The notes: generated by a model not told the origin, from the letters alone. Positions 1 through 9,850 are shown, counted from the stretch's first letter. The stretch: DNA of 64,000 nt from Butyrivibrio sp. (GCA_014799955.1 JAAVHB010000048.1:1-64000), one strand, 5' to 3'. Program-made: numbers and translations.

Positions 1-728
1 CGGAGAACACCTCAATCACAAGAGACGTATCGGGCGAGGGCGTTCAGCAGGCGCTCCTTAAGATTCTTGAAGGAACGGTTGCGTCCGTGCCTCCGCAGGG
101 AGGAAGAAAGCACCCGCAGCAGGAGCTTATTCCCATAGACACAACGGATATTCTTTTTATATGCGGCGGAGCGTTCGACGGGCTTGAGAAAATAATAGAC
201 GCGAGAATGGACCAGAAGGCAATCGGCTTTAATGCTGATGTAAAACGGCACGACGAGAAAAATATCGGGGAGCTTTTTTCAAAGGCTCTTCCGCAGGATT
301 TCGTTAAATTCGGGCTTATTCCAGAGTTTATCGGGCGGGTACCTGTTACAGTTGCGCTTGATATGCTTGACGAGCAGGCGCTTATCAATATCCTTACAGT
401 GCCCAAGAACGCGCTTGTCAAGCAGTACAAAAAGCTTTTCGAGTATGACGAGGTAGAGCTTGAGGTTACTCCCGAGGCAGTTGCCGCCATTGCGAAAAAA
501 AGCTTTGAGCGTAAAACCGGGGCGAGAGGACTGCGTTCCATAATGGAGAAAGCGATGATGGACGTTATGTACAGAATCCCGTCGGACGACACCATTGCAA
601 AATGCACGGTTACAGAGGCCACCGTCGAAAACGGCGAGCCGCCCTTGCTGGAATACAGAAGCGACGAGCTTTCGGCACGCAGAAGTGTCACGCACAAATT
701 GGAGAAAAATAACGGAGAAAGCGCATGA
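1..728 (+). CDS. clpX: ATP-dependent Clp protease ATP-binding subunit ClpX (5'-truncated)
   Basis: The open frame runs in from the left edge (first full codon at base 3) and gives about 241 C-terminal residues of ClpX, the AAA+ unfoldase that feeds tagged proteins to ClpP. The fragment opens just after Walker B, with [20 protein letters not shown], then the PPQGGRKHP loop, [10 protein letters not shown] (sensor 1 region), [12 protein letters not shown] with the arginine finger, and GARGLRS (sensor 2). The N-terminal zinc domain and Walker A lie outside the window. The stop overlaps the lon start as ATGA, which implies translational coupling. The clpX-lon-ysxC order is common in Bacillota. The identification is secure; only the 5' part is missing. 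Confidence 0.97.
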   Translation, partial: ENTSITRDVSGEGVQQALLKILEGTVASVPPQGGRKHPQQELIPIDTTDILFICGGAFDGLEKIIDARMDQKAIGFNADVKRHDEKNIGELFSKALPQDFVKFGLIPEFIGRVPVTVALDMLDEQALINILTVPKNALVKQYKKLFEYDEVELEVTPEAVAAIAKKSFERKTGARGLRSIMEKAMMDVMYRIPSDDTIAKCTVTEATVENGEPPLLEYRSDELSARRSVTHKLEKNNGESA

Positions 729-3037
729 GTGACGTAATTAATTTACCGATTATTGCGTTGAGAGGAATGACCATACTGCCATATATGGTCATTCATTTTG
801 ACGTGAGCAGAAAGAAATCAATAAAGAGCGTTGAATACGCGATGAAAAACGGACAGAAGCTTTTTCTTGTCACGCAGAAGTCCGTGGATATAGTGAAGCC
901 CACTAGGGAAGAGGTGTGCGACGTAGGAACGGTCTGCGAAATCAAGCAGCTCGTAAAAATGCCGGGCGGTCTTGTCCGCGTGCTCGTAAGGGGACTTGAG
1001 AGAGCTGTGCTTAAGGATTTTACGGTTGACGACGATATGCTTGCCGGAAATGTTGTTATCACGCCCAATACGGAATATCTGCTTCCGGATAATGAAAGAG
1101 ACGCGAGAATCAGTCTTTTAAAAGAGATGATGAACCGCTATTACATGGAAACCGGACGCAATCAGGGCGAAAATATCTCAAGGGTGAACGCGATTTCCGG
1201 TCTTGACGAGATAGTTTATACCTCGCTTTCGGAATGCACTACCGAGTACACCGAGCGCCAGGATGTTCTTGATATGGAGGATATCCTTATGCGCTTTGAC
1301 GAGGTGTGCGACATTGTGTGCAGTGAAATAGAGATAGTGGAGCTGAAAAAATCGCTTTCCGAGGAGGTGCGGAAGCGTGTTGATAAAAACCAGAAGGACT
1401 ATATTCTTCACGAGCAGATACACGCGATAAGGGAAGAACTCGGCGAGGAGGACATGGAGGAGGAAGCGGACGAATTTCGCAAGGCGGTTGACGCTCTGGA
1501 TGCTTCCGATGCCGTGAAGGATAAAATCCGCCGTGAAATAAAGCGGTACGACAGCGTGTCCGGAAGCTCCTCCGAGGCTACGGTTATAAGAACCTATATA
1601 GAAACAATGCTTGAGCTTCCGTGGAATAAGCGCACAGAAGACAATTATGATTTGAAGGGTGTGCAGAAGGCTCTGGATGATGACCATTACGGACTTAAAA
1701 AGGTCAAGGAACGCATGGTTGAGTTTCTTGCCGTCCGCGCGTTAAACGGCAAGGGCGAAAGCCCCATTGTATGCCTTGTGGGACCTCCGGGAACAGGAAA
1801 GACCTCGATTGCCGCATCTGTTGCGGAGGCGCTTAACCGCAAGTACGTCAGGGTGTGCCTCGGAGGAGTGCGCGATGAGGCGGAAATCCGCGGGCACCGC
1901 AAAACCTATGTGGGCGCGATGCCGGGAAGGATTGTCGAGGGACTTAAGAACGCAGGCGCGTCAAATCCTCTTATGCTTCTTGACGAGATAGATAAGGTCG
2001 GAACGGACGCAAGAGGAGATACGGCCTCGGCGCTTCTTGAGGTTCTGGACAGCGCTCAGAACTCGGCGTTCCGCGACCATTATATAGAAGCGCCTATCGA
2101 TTTGTCGGATGTACTTTTCATGGCGACGGCAAACGATACGAGTACGATACCCAAGCCCCTGCTTGACAGGATGGAGGTAATTGAGCTTAACAGCTACACT
2201 GCTGTTGAAAAGTTCCATATTGCCGCAGAGCATCTTATACATAAGCAGCTCGATAAAAACGGACTTACCCCGTCGCAGATTTCCTTTACGGATGACGCGG
2301 TACGCAAAATAATCGAAAAATACACCAAGGAGGCGGGCGTGCGCGAGCTTGAACGCCAGATAGGCGCGGCATGCCGCAAAGCAGCCAGATTTATAGTCGA
2401 GGGCACCAAAATGTCCCACAAAATCACCGTCCGCAATCTTTCAGATTATCTGGGAACTCCGAAGTACGACGGCGAGGATAAACCGAAGAAGGATGCGGTC
2501 GGAGTCGTTAAGGGGCTTGCGTGGACCAGCGTGGGCGGAACGACGCTCGACGTTGAGGCGGTTGTCATGAAGGGAAAGGGCGGTCTTGTACTGACAGGCA
2601 AGCTCGGCGATGTCATGAAGGAATCGGCTCAGGTTGCTTTGGGATATATACGCTCAGTCGCGCGCGGCTACGGAATCAAGGACGAGGTGTTCGAGAAGAA
2701 CGACATACATCTGCATGTGCCGGAGGGCGCGGTTCCGAAGGACGGACCGTCCGCCGGAATAACGATTACCCTTGCGATGCTTTCGGCGCTTACCGGGCGC
2801 AAGGTAAGCCATGACACCGCAATGACGGGCGAGGTAACTCTGCACGGTCAGGTGCTTCCAATCGGAGGACTGAAAGAAAAGCTGCTTGCCGCTTCAATGG
2901 CGGGAATGAAAAATGTCCTTATTCCCGATAAAAACAAAAAGGATTTGGCGGAAATCGAAACCGAAATAACGGAGAAGCTGAATATCTGTCCGGTAAAATC
3001 AATGAACGACGTCGTAAAAGCGGCGCTGCGGCAGTAG
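725..3037 (+). CDS. lon: ATP-dependent protease La (Lon)
   Basis: A 770-residue protein of normal Lon length. The N-terminal LON substrate domain starts at [18 protein letters not shown]. The central AAA+ domain has Walker A GPPGTGKT at about residues 353-360 and Walker [10 protein letters not shown] at about 413-421. The C-terminal protease domain has the catalytic serine in PKDGPSAG at about 670-677 and the paired lysine in GGLKEK at about 714. Lon is a cytoplasmic hexamer that degrades misfolded and regulatory proteins. The start codon overlaps the clpX stop (ATGA), and ysxC follows after 32 bases, so the three genes are probably one transcript. All catalytic residues are present. Confidence 0.98.
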   Translation: MSDVINLPIIALRGMTILPYMVIHFDVSRKKSIKSVEYAMKNGQKLFLVTQKSVDIVKPTREEVCDVGTVCEIKQLVKMPGGLVRVLVRGLERAVLKDFTVDDDMLAGNVVITPNTEYLLPDNERDARISLLKEMMNRYYMETGRNQGENISRVNAISGLDEIVYTSLSECTTEYTERQDVLDMEDILMRFDEVCDIVCSEIEIVELKKSLSEEVRKRVDKNQKDYILHEQIHAIREELGEEDMEEEADEFRKAVDALDASDAVKDKIRREIKRYDSVSGSSSEATVIRTYIETMLELPWNKRTEDNYDLKGVQKALDDDHYGLKKVKERMVEFLAVRALNGKGESPIVCLVGPPGTGKTSIAASVAEALNRKYVRVCLGGVRDEAEIRGHRKTYVGAMPGRIVEGLKNAGASNPLMLLDEIDKVGTDARGDTASALLEVLDSAQNSAFRDHYIEAPIDLSDVLFMATANDTSTIPKPLLDRMEVIELNSYTAVEKFHIAAEHLIHKQLDKNGLTPSQISFTDDAVRKIIEKYTKEAGVRELERQIGAACRKAARFIVEGTKMSHKITVRNLSDYLGTPKYDGEDKPKKDAVGVVKGLAWTSVGGTTLDVEAVVMKGKGGLVLTGKLGDVMKESAQVALGYIRSVARGYGIKDEVFEKNDIHLHVPEGAVPKDGPSAGITITLAMLSALTGRKVSHDTAMTGEVTLHGQVLPIGGLKEKLLAASMAGMKNVLIPDKNKKDLAEIETEITEKLNICPVKSMNDVVKAALRQ

Positions 3038-3069
3038 GTCAGAGCTGTCTTTTTTGAGAGAGGTACGGT

Positions 3070-3663
3070 ATGGTTATTAAAAAAGTGAATCTTGAAACGG
3101 TGTGCGGAATTACCAGCAAGCTGCCCGAGAATACGCTGCCGGAGGTGGCGTTCGCGGGCAAGTCGAATGTCGGCAAATCCTCTATGATTAACGCGCTGAT
3201 GAACCGTAAGTCGTACGCCAAGACCTCGTCGCAGCCCGGCAAGACGCAGACCATAAACTTTTACAATATAAACGATGTTTTTTACTGCGTTGACCTACCG
3301 GGCTACGGCTACGCCAAAACCTCGGAGGAAACAAAGGCTAAATGGGGTAAGATGATAGAGCGGTATCTTAAAACCTCAAAGCAGCTGAGACAGGTTTTCC
3401 TGCTTATTGATATAAGGCATAAGCCCTCGGAAAACGACAGGCTTATGTACGAATGGATAGTGTATCAGGGCTATACTCCAGTCATAATAGCAACCAAGCT
3501 CGACAAAATAAACCGCAGCCAGCTCCAGAAGCAGCTCAGGCTTGTGCGCGAGGGCTTGGGGATTCCCTCATCGGGAACCGTGATTCCGTTTTCCTCCCAG
3601 ACCAAGCAGGGACTTGAGCGGATTTGGGAGGTTATAGACGGGATTTGCGAGGCAAACGAGTAA
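3070..3663 (+). CDS. ysxC: Ribosome biogenesis GTPase YsxC/EngB
   Basis: A 197-residue TrmE-Era-EngA-EngB family GTPase. The G1 P-loop AGKSNVGKSS lies at about residues 28-37, a G3-like DLPGYGYAK follows, and the G4 motif is TKLDK. EngB acts in late assembly of the 50S subunit. The ATG is preceded by a GAGAGG ribosome-binding site. The gene lies 32 bases after lon, the classic lon-ysxC arrangement of Bacillota, and is followed by an intrinsic terminator, so it closes this operon. Confidence 0.96.
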   Translation: MVIKKVNLETVCGITSKLPENTLPEVAFAGKSNVGKSSMINALMNRKSYAKTSSQPGKTQTINFYNINDVFYCVDLPGYGYAKTSEETKAKWGKMIERYLKTSKQLRQVFLLIDIRHKPSENDRLMYEWIVYQGYTPVIIATKLDKINRSQLQKQLRLVREGLGIPSSGTVIPFSSQTKQGLERIWEVIDGICEANE

Positions 3664-3685
3664 CCGTAAAATGAATATTTTCTTG

Positions 3686-3725
3686 AACCGGCTGTGTAAA
3701 ATAATACAAGCCGGTTTCTTTTTTT
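3686..3725 (+). terminator. Intrinsic terminator after ysxC
   Basis: An inverted repeat pairs AACCGGCT with AGCCGGTT, extended by GTGT/ACA near the loop, and runs straight into CTTTTTTTG. It ends the clpX-lon-ysxC transcript. Confidence 0.85.
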
Positions 3726-3756
3726 GAAAGAAAGTGAAAGCTTTTGGAAATAGTAT

Positions 3757-3828
3757 TTGCATTTTCTTTTTCTATATGCTAATATCTAATCACAATCAAT
3801 CAAAAACATTCAAAAGATTTCAAGAAGA
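3757..3828 (+). promoter_or_regulatory. fru operon promoter and candidate FruR operator
   Basis: TTGCAT (3757-3762), a 17-base spacer and TAATAT (3780-3785) form a sigma-70 type promoter. Just past the expected start site are three direct repeats exactly 10 bases apart: ATCAAAAACA at 3799, TTCAAAAGAT at 3809 and TTCAAGAAGA at 3819. Helically phased direct repeats fit the way DeoR-family repressors bind, and the next gene is such a repressor, so autorepression relieved by fructose-1-phosphate is inferred. An imperfect cre-like sequence lies near 3735-3748. Confidence 0.65.
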
Positions 3829-3837
3829 GGTGACGGT

Positions 3838-4629
3838 ATGCTGGCGAAACAAAGACAGGAGATTATACTTGAAACTGTGAACAAAAATCGGAGCGCAACG
3901 CTCGACGAGCTTTGCGGACTTATCGGAGCGTCGGAATCCACCGTAAGGCGCGACCTTTACGAGCTGGCGGCGCAGGGCAGGATAAATAAGGTTCACGGCG
4001 GAGCGACGGCAATTAACGATAGTTTTGCATTTGTGGAATATGATGTGACAGAAAAAGATAAACTGTTTACAGAGGAGAAGGAGGCGATTGCGCGATACGC
4101 GGCGTCTTTAATTGAGGACGATGATTTTGTTTTTATCGACGCGGGTACGACGACGGGCAGAATGATTCCTTATATTCCCGAAAAAAAAGCTGTTTTTGTC
4201 ACCAACGGCTTTATGCACGCAAGAAAGCTTGCGCAGAGAGGATTTAAGGTATTGGTTCCCGGAGGCGAGATAAAATATTCTACCGAGGCGATTGTCGGTA
4301 CGGAGTGCGCGCTTTCTCTCGGGCAGTATAATTTTACCAAAAGCTTCATAGGAGCTAACGGAGTGTCGCTGCAGGCGGGCTTTACGACGCCGGATTTGAA
4401 CGAGGCAAAAGTCAAGACGGAGGCGGTGAAAAACAGCCGGGAGGCGTATGTGCTTGCCGACAGCTCCAAATTTGACAGCATCGCGTCCGTGACATTCGGC
4501 AGGCTTAACGACGCTTCGATAATAACGGATAAGCTGAATGATAACAGATATTCGGATAAAACTTATATTAAGGAAACTCCTGTTGGGCATGAGATGTCTA
4601 GCGGGAATGTTAGGAGGAAACCAAAATGA
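3838..4629 (+). CDS. fruR: DeoR-family transcriptional repressor of the fructose operon
   Basis: A 263-residue DeoR/GlpR family regulator. Residues 1-57 form the winged helix-turn-helix, with SESTVRRDLYEL as recognition helix. The C-terminal DeoRC sugar-phosphate sensor starts at about residue 75 and includes DAGTTTGRM and the later ADSSKFD segment. It heads the fru operon and overlaps fruK as ATGA, so it very probably senses fructose-1-phosphate and represses its own operon. The ATG follows a GAAGAGGTGACGGT ribosome-binding region. The tail after about residue 240 looks unconserved. Confidence 0.93.
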   Translation: MLAKQRQEIILETVNKNRSATLDELCGLIGASESTVRRDLYELAAQGRINKVHGGATAINDSFAFVEYDVTEKDKLFTEEKEAIARYAASLIEDDDFVFIDAGTTTGRMIPYIPEKKAVFVTNGFMHARKLAQRGFKVLVPGGEIKYSTEAIVGTECALSLGQYNFTKSFIGANGVSLQAGFTTPDLNEAKVKTEAVKNSREAYVLADSSKFDSIASVTFGRLNDASIITDKLNDNRYSDKTYIKETPVGHEMSSGNVRRKPK

Positions 4630-5525
4630 TTTATACCGTTACATTTAACCCGGCTATAGACTATATTGTGCACACGGACGGAATGAAGGTGGGCGAGGTC
4701 AACAGGCTTTCGGGAGAGGAGATTTATTTCGGGGGCAAGGGAATCAACGTATCATTCGTGTTAAAGGAGCTCGGAATAGAGTCAGAAGCGCTCGGATTTG
4801 TGGCTGGATTTACGGGCGACGCAATCGAAAACGGCGTTCTGTCGAAGGGAATCGCAGCCGATTTCGTTCATCTTCCGGAGGGCTTTTCACGCATCAATGT
4901 GAAAATTAAATCCGCCGAGGAAACTGAGCTTAACGGGCAGGGACCGAAGATTCCGAGGGAGGCTGTTGACAGTCTTTTTGAAAAGCTTGCCAAAATCAGG
5001 GACGGGGATACGCTGGTGCTTGCGGGCAGCATTCCGAATACGCTTCCCGCCGATATGTATGAAAAAATACTTGAGCATTTAAAGGACAGGAGGCTTCGCG
5101 TAGTCGTGGACGCGACTAAGGATTTGCTTATGAATGTTCTGAAATACAAACCGTTCCTTGTTAAGCCCAATAATTTCGAGCTGGGGGAAATATTCGGAAA
5201 AGAGCTTAAGACGGATGAGGAGATTGCCGGATATGCCGCGAAATTAAAGGATATGGGAGCGGTAAACGTGCTTGTGTCCATGGCGGGCGACGGAGCGCTT
5301 CTTTTGGATGAAAACGGCAAAACCCACAGGTGCGGGGTGTGCAAGGGCACGGTGCGCAATTCCGTGGGAGCCGGAGATTCAATGGTCGCCGGATTTATAG
5401 CGGGCTGTGAAAAAAACGATTACGAGTACGCTCTGAAGCTCGGAACCGCTGCCGGAGGCGCCACCGCGTTTTCCGAAGGTCTGGCAAAAAGAGATGAAAT
5501 TTTCGGATTGCTGGCAGAGCTGTAA
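4626..5525 (+). CDS. fruK: 1-phosphofructokinase
   Basis: A 299-residue PfkB-family kinase that phosphorylates fructose-1-phosphate to fructose-1,6-bisphosphate. It has FGGKGINVS near residue 38, which binds substrate, and the catalytic anion-hole motif GAGDSMVAGF at about residues 248-257. The start overlaps the fruR stop, and fruA lies about 70 bases downstream with a palindromic repeat between. The context FruR-FruK-FruA separates this enzyme from tagatose-6-phosphate kinase relatives. Confidence 0.95.
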   Translation: MIYTVTFNPAIDYIVHTDGMKVGEVNRLSGEEIYFGGKGINVSFVLKELGIESEALGFVAGFTGDAIENGVLSKGIAADFVHLPEGFSRINVKIKSAEETELNGQGPKIPREAVDSLFEKLAKIRDGDTLVLAGSIPNTLPADMYEKILEHLKDRRLRVVVDATKDLLMNVLKYKPFLVKPNNFELGEIFGKELKTDEEIAGYAAKLKDMGAVNVLVSMAGDGALLLDENGKTHRCGVCKGTVRNSVGAGDSMVAGFIAGCEKNDYEYALKLGTAAGGATAFSEGLAKRDEIFGLLAEL

Positions 5526-5548
5526 TCCGTAAAATATTTTTAATCAAA

Positions 5549-5592
5549 ATCCCGTCGGGTGTAGGGCATCTTTCGGGAATGTAAGGGGAGGT
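5549..5592 (+). repeat. RBS-proximal palindromic repeat, copy 1 (before fruA)
   Basis: The segment begins ATCCCGTCGGG and ends TTTCGGGAATGTAAGGGGAGG, running straight into the fruA ribosome-binding site. The CCCG and CGGG arms can pair. It is the most diverged of five copies of a shared element (others at 7529, 20755, 48521 on the minus strand, and 48761). Confidence 0.6.
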
Positions 5593-5597
5593 TTTAT

Positions 5598-7514
5598 ATG
5601 AGGATAGTTGATTTGCTGAATGAAAAAAGTATTCTTCTGGGCGCTGAGCCGACGTCAAAAACCGAAGCGATAGACACTCTTGTTGAGCTTCAGGTCAAGG
5701 GCGGCAGGATAGCGGACGCCGAAGAGTACCGCAAAGGAATCCTTGCGAGAGAGGCTTTAAGCTCCACAGCGGTGGGCGAGGGGATAGCGATTCCACACGC
5801 CAAAAGCGAGGCGGTCAAGGCTCCGTCGCTTGCGGCTATGACGGTTCCGGCGGGTGTTGACTATGAGGCGATGGACGGCGAGCCCTCCAATCTTATTTTC
5901 ATGATTGCCGCGCCGAATGACGGCGACGTGCATCTTGAGGTTCTTTCCAGACTTATGACGATACTTATGGATGAGGATTTCAGAGCAAGGCTCATAGCGG
6001 CAAAATCCGCTGACGAATTTCTCGGAATAATAGACGACACGGAAAAAGAAAAATTCCCCGAGGAGGCGGTCAAGGAGAGCAAGCCCGCCAAAGAGGGCGG
6101 CTACAAGGTACTTGCGGTAACGGCGTGTCCTACGGGAATAGCGCATACCTATATGGCTGCCGAGGCGCTTGAAAAGGCAGGCGCAAAGCTCGGAATTTCG
6201 ATTAAGGTCGAAACCAACGGCTCCGGCGGGGCGAAAAATATTCTCACAAGCGAGGAAATCGCCGGATGCGACGGAATAATCGTCGCCGCCGACAAAACGG
6301 TTGAGATGTCCCGCTTTGACGGCAAAAAGGTAATAAGCACCAAGGTTTCCGACGGAATCAAAATTCCCGAGGAGCTTATAAAAAGAATAGAAGCGGGCGA
6401 CGCTCCCGTATACAGGCACAGCGGTGAGAAGGCTGACAGCTCCTCATCTTCAAACGAGAGCTTCGGGCGCAAATTATACAAGCACCTTATGAACGGAGTT
6501 TCCAATATGCTTCCGTTTACGGTGGCGGGCGGTATTTTTATCGCAATGGCGTTTCTTATAGATACGATTTTGGGTGCGCCGCACGACGCGAGCTTCGGTA
6601 CCTATACCTCGGGCGCGGCTTTTTTCAAAACAATCGGCGATTATGCGTTTAACTTTATGATTCCGGTGCTTGCGGCGTATATCGGCAAATCCATCGCGGA
6701 CAGACCGGGCTTTCTGGTAGGTCTTGTGGGCGGCGCTCTCGCGGCGGCGGGCTCAACCTTCGCGGCGGTAAAGGGCGACATTCCCTCGGGATTTCTCGGA
6801 GCGCTTTTTGCCGGATTTGCTGGCGGCTATCTGATGCTCGGAGTTGAAAAACTCTGCGATAAACTTCCCAAGGCACTTAACGGAATCAAGCCCGTGCTCA
6901 TATATCCTCTTGTCGGGCTCGGACTTATAGCGGTTCTTATGTGCGCGGTAAACCCTTTTATGGGACTGATAAATACGGGACTCAGCAATCTGCTTGATTC
7001 GATGGGCAACACAAGTAAGGTAGTACTCGGCTGTGTGCTCGGCGCGATGATGTCGATTGACATGGGCGGTCCCTTCAACAAGGCGGCGTATGTATTCGGA
7101 ACTGCGGCTATAACAACTGGAGGATATGACATTATGGCGGCTGTAATGGTCGGCGGAATGGTTCCCCCTATTGCAATCGCGCTCTCGACGACATTTTTCA
7201 AGAATCGCTGGACGTCCGACGAGCGCAAGAACGGTACGGTCAACTATATCATGGGACTGAGCTTCATAACCGAGGGAGCAATCCCCTACGCGGCTTCGGC
7301 TCCCCTTAAGGTTATTCCCGCGTGCGCAATCGGCGCGGCGGTTGCGGGCGGACTGTCAATGGCGTTTGGCTGTACGCTCATGGCTCCTCACGGCGGAATC
7401 TTCGTATTCGCGGTGGTAGGCAACTGGCCCATGTATCTGGTGGCGCTTGCGGCAGGCTCCGTGGTCGGAATGCTTTTGCTCGCTCTTTTCAAAAAGAAAA
7501 TAAAAGAAGCTTAA
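5598..7514 (+). CDS. fruA: PTS fructose transporter subunit EIIABC
   Basis: A 638-residue three-domain permease that imports fructose and releases fructose-1-phosphate. EIIA spans about residues 1-145 with the phosphorylated histidine in AIPHAKSEAV (about residue 65). EIIB spans about 168-265 with the active cysteine in TACPTGIAHTYMAAEAL (about residue 176). EIIC starts at about 293 (KLYKHLMNGVSNMLPF), with many hydrophobic helices and a GAIPYAA motif. Domain order A-B-C is that of Gram-positive FruA. The ATG follows GGGGAGG. FruK, the enzyme for its product, is immediately upstream. Confidence 0.96.
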   Translation: MRIVDLLNEKSILLGAEPTSKTEAIDTLVELQVKGGRIADAEEYRKGILAREALSSTAVGEGIAIPHAKSEAVKAPSLAAMTVPAGVDYEAMDGEPSNLIFMIAAPNDGDVHLEVLSRLMTILMDEDFRARLIAAKSADEFLGIIDDTEKEKFPEEAVKESKPAKEGGYKVLAVTACPTGIAHTYMAAEALEKAGAKLGISIKVETNGSGGAKNILTSEEIAGCDGIIVAADKTVEMSRFDGKKVISTKVSDGIKIPEELIKRIEAGDAPVYRHSGEKADSSSSSNESFGRKLYKHLMNGVSNMLPFTVAGGIFIAMAFLIDTILGAPHDASFGTYTSGAAFFKTIGDYAFNFMIPVLAAYIGKSIADRPGFLVGLVGGALAAAGSTFAAVKGDIPSGFLGALFAGFAGGYLMLGVEKLCDKLPKALNGIKPVLIYPLVGLGLIAVLMCAVNPFMGLINTGLSNLLDSMGNTSKVVLGCVLGAMMSIDMGGPFNKAAYVFGTAAITTGGYDIMAAVMVGGMVPPIAIALSTTFFKNRWTSDERKNGTVNYIMGLSFITEGAIPYAASAPLKVIPACAIGAAVAGGLSMAFGCTLMAPHGGIFVFAVVGNWPMYLVALAAGSVVGMLLLALFKKKIKEA

Positions 7515-7528
7515 TATATATAATAAAA

Positions 7529-7567
7529 CTCCCGTTCGGCGACTGCCTCGCGGGAAAGTTAAGGAGG
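7529..7567 (+). repeat. RBS-proximal palindromic repeat, copy 2 (before ptsH)
   Basis: CTCCCGTTCGGC, a short spacer and GCCTCGCGGGAAAG can fold back, followed directly by TTAAGGAGG, the ptsH ribosome-binding site. The fold could act as a weak terminator or mRNA end between fruA and ptsH. Shared design with copies at 5549, 20755, 48521 and 48761. Confidence 0.75.
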
Positions 7568-7575
7568 AAAATATT

Positions 7576-7842
7576 ATGGTATCAAAGACAGTAAAGGTTG
7601 TGAACGCGCAGGGTATGCACATGAGACCCGCGGGAATGCTGGTTGCGGAAATGAAGAAGTTTGCGGGCTGCAATACGATTCTTAAGGTAAACGGCAAGGA
7701 GGTCAAAGCGACGGCTGTAATGCAGATTATGGCGGCGGGAATCAAATGCGGCTCCGAGGTTGAAATCGTATGTGACGGAGAGGGCGAGCAGGAGGCTCTT
7801 GACGCTGCGGCGGGAATGTTTGAGAGCGGGTTCGGAGAATAG
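7576..7842 (+). CDS. ptsH: HPr-family phosphocarrier protein lacking Ser-46
   Basis: An 88-residue HPr that carries phosphate from EI to EIIA domains. The phospho-histidine is His15 in GMHMRPAG, with the required Arg17. Aligning on the preceding NGK motif, the position of regulatory Ser-46 (normally KSIM or KSVM) reads TAVM, so the serine is alanine with a threonine next to it. The HPr kinase/phosphorylase site therefore appears lost, and this copy may serve only transport. It sits between fruA and ptsI and overlaps the region of the ptsI start. Another HPr with Ser-46 may exist elsewhere in the genome. Confidence 0.92.
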   Translation: MVSKTVKVVNAQGMHMRPAGMLVAEMKKFAGCNTILKVNGKEVKATAVMQIMAAGIKCGSEVEIVCDGEGEQEALDAAAGMFESGFGE

Positions 7843-7853
7843 TGGGTGATATT

Positions 7854-9494
7854 ATGGAAAAATACACCGGTAAGGGCGTCTGCGGAGCCATAGCCATAGG
7901 AAATGTGTATATTTTTAAACGCCGGGAGGCAGTCGTAAAGCGCGAGAGAAGCGAGGACTGCGAGGGCGAGAAGGCGCGGTTTGAGAGCGCCAAGGCAAAG
8001 GCGATTGAGCAGCTTGGCGAAATCCACGAAAAGGCACTCAAAGAGGTCGGCGAGGCAAACGCGCAGATTTTTGAAATCCATATGATGATGCTTGAGGACG
8101 ACGACTACAACGAGTCGGTCAATAACATAATCGACAGCCAGAAGGTGAACGCCGAGTATGCCGTTGCGGTCACTGCGGACAATTTTGCGGAGATGTTCGG
8201 GGCGATGGAGGATTCTTATATGCAGGCGAGAGCCGCCGACGTGAAGGACATATCCAACCGTGTAATCCGGAATCTCTCCGAGGAGGGCGGCGACGGAATG
8301 GGAATGCCCGATAAAATGATTGTCTGCGCCGACGATCTGGCTCCCAGCGAAACCGTTCTGTTAGACAAGGATAAGGTTCTTGCTTTCGTTACGGCAAGGG
8401 GCTCGTCAAACTCGCACACGGCAATCCTCGCGCGCAATATGAGCATACCCGCCGTAATCGGCGCGGGAGAGGATTTTCTCGCAAAAATAAAGGACGGCGA
8501 CGGCATCATTGTGGACGGATACACTGGAGAAATCTATGTGAATCCGGATGCCGGAACGCTTGACAGTATGAGCCGCAAACAAAAAGAAGACGAAGAAAAA
8601 AAGCAGCTTTTACAGGAACTTAAGGGCAAGGAAAACGTCACGCTTGACGGCAGGCGAATCAATATTTTCGCCAATATAGGCGGAGTAGAGAACATAGGCG
8701 CTGTGCTCCTTAACGACGCAGGAGGCATCGGACTTTTCAGGAGCGAATTTCTTTATCTGGAAAACAGCGATTACCCGACTGAGGAGCAGCAGTTTGCCGC
8801 CTACAAAAAGGTGCTTGAAAGCATGGCGGGCAAAAAGGTAATAATCCGTACGTTGGACATCGGTGCCGACAAGCAGGTGGACTATTTTAAGCTTGACAAA
8901 GAAGATAATCCCGCCTTAGGCTACCGCGCAATCCGCATCTGCCTGACGCGCCCCGAGATTTTCAGGACACAGCTTCGCGCGCTTTATCGCGCCTCCGTCT
9001 ACGGCAATCTCGGAATAATGTTTCCGATGATTACTTCGGTAAAAGAGGTGGAGCGGATTCTTGAAATCTGCGCCTCGGTACGCGAGGAGCTGAAGGCGGA
9101 GAGGCTTGAGTATTCGGATTCCGTTGAGCTTGGAATTATGATAGAAACGCCCGCGGCGGCTGTTATCAGCGACAGGCTCGCCCCGATGGTTGATTTTTTC
9201 AGCGTCGGAACCAACGATCTGACGCAGTACACGCTTGCCTGCGACAGGCAGAATCCCAATCTTGAGGAGTTCTGCGACACGCACCACGAGGCGATTCTGC
9301 GCCTCATAGAGCTGGCGGCGAAAAACGCCCATGATGGCGGCGCGTGGATCGGAATCTGCGGCGAGCTGGCGGCGGATACCACGCTCACGGAAAGCTTCCT
9401 GCGAATGGGAATCGACGAGCTTTCGGTATCTCCCTCGTATGTGCTTAAGGTCAGGGATAAAGTGAGAAAGCTCGATTTAGGCGGGCAGAATTAA
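7854..9494 (+). CDS. ptsI: Phosphoenolpyruvate-protein phosphotransferase (PTS enzyme I)
   Basis: A protein of 546 residues from the ATG at 7854; a GTG at 7842 in the same frame overlaps the ptsH stop and is less likely. EI takes phosphate from PEP and passes it to HPr. The active histidine is in GSSNSHTAILARNM (about residue 188). The PEP-binding TIM barrel has TLDIGADKQVDY and GTNDLTQYTLACDR, and the C-terminal catalytic cysteine is in GICGELAAD (about residue 502). Length and motif positions match the family. It is the last gene of the fructose PTS operon. Confidence 0.97.
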   Translation: MEKYTGKGVCGAIAIGNVYIFKRREAVVKRERSEDCEGEKARFESAKAKAIEQLGEIHEKALKEVGEANAQIFEIHMMMLEDDDYNESVNNIIDSQKVNAEYAVAVTADNFAEMFGAMEDSYMQARAADVKDISNRVIRNLSEEGGDGMGMPDKMIVCADDLAPSETVLLDKDKVLAFVTARGSSNSHTAILARNMSIPAVIGAGEDFLAKIKDGDGIIVDGYTGEIYVNPDAGTLDSMSRKQKEDEEKKQLLQELKGKENVTLDGRRINIFANIGGVENIGAVLLNDAGGIGLFRSEFLYLENSDYPTEEQQFAAYKKVLESMAGKKVIIRTLDIGADKQVDYFKLDKEDNPALGYRAIRICLTRPEIFRTQLRALYRASVYGNLGIMFPMITSVKEVERILEICASVREELKAERLEYSDSVELGIMIETPAAAVISDRLAPMVDFFSVGTNDLTQYTLACDRQNPNLEEFCDTHHEAILRLIELAAKNAHDGGAWIGICGELAADTTLTESFLRMGIDELSVSPSYVLKVRDKVRKLDLGGQN

Positions 9495-9850
9495 GTTTTT
9501 TGATACAGAGCAACCATGGATTACCGGAATCGCCGATAAGATGGCAGCTCTGCCGGCTATTCACTTCCCGAAGCGGAAATTTTGTTTCAAAAAATTGATA
9601 AAAAGGTAATAGAAACCGAGACAAAAAACTGAACTCTATTTTATAGAAAGACAAGATGATTCAAAGGGGGCGACATTATCTCGCCTCCTTTGTCTGCTAT
9701 CCGTACAGTCGGTTGGGAAATCACCTACATCGGCAATTATGTCCGTATTGTAAATCGGGTTAAATTTTGCTAAAATAATTGTGACAGAACGAAGGATGTA
9801 CATGAAATCAATAGAGAAATTAAACATCGGAGATTTGGAGGTATGTTTAA
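9495..9850. other. Intergenic region with hairpin and promoter
   Basis: No intact gene seen. A 12-bp hairpin (9662-9673 with 9681-9692, one G-U pair) may mark the end of the PTS transcript but lacks a good U-tract. A promoter for the next gene reads TTGTAA (9748-9753), 17 bases, TAAAAT (9771-9776). Bases 9495-9607 keep an open frame ending KKLIKR that could be a decayed gene end; this is weak. Confidence 0.5.

Noticed and set aside
3735..3748. cre-like catabolite control site ahead of fruR
   Set aside because: It matches the start of the cre consensus (TGAAAGC) but fails in the second half; too weak to list alone.
9495..9607. Short open frame after ptsI ending KKLIKR
   Set aside because: There is no start codon, ribosome-binding site or recognisable family; at most a gene remnant.
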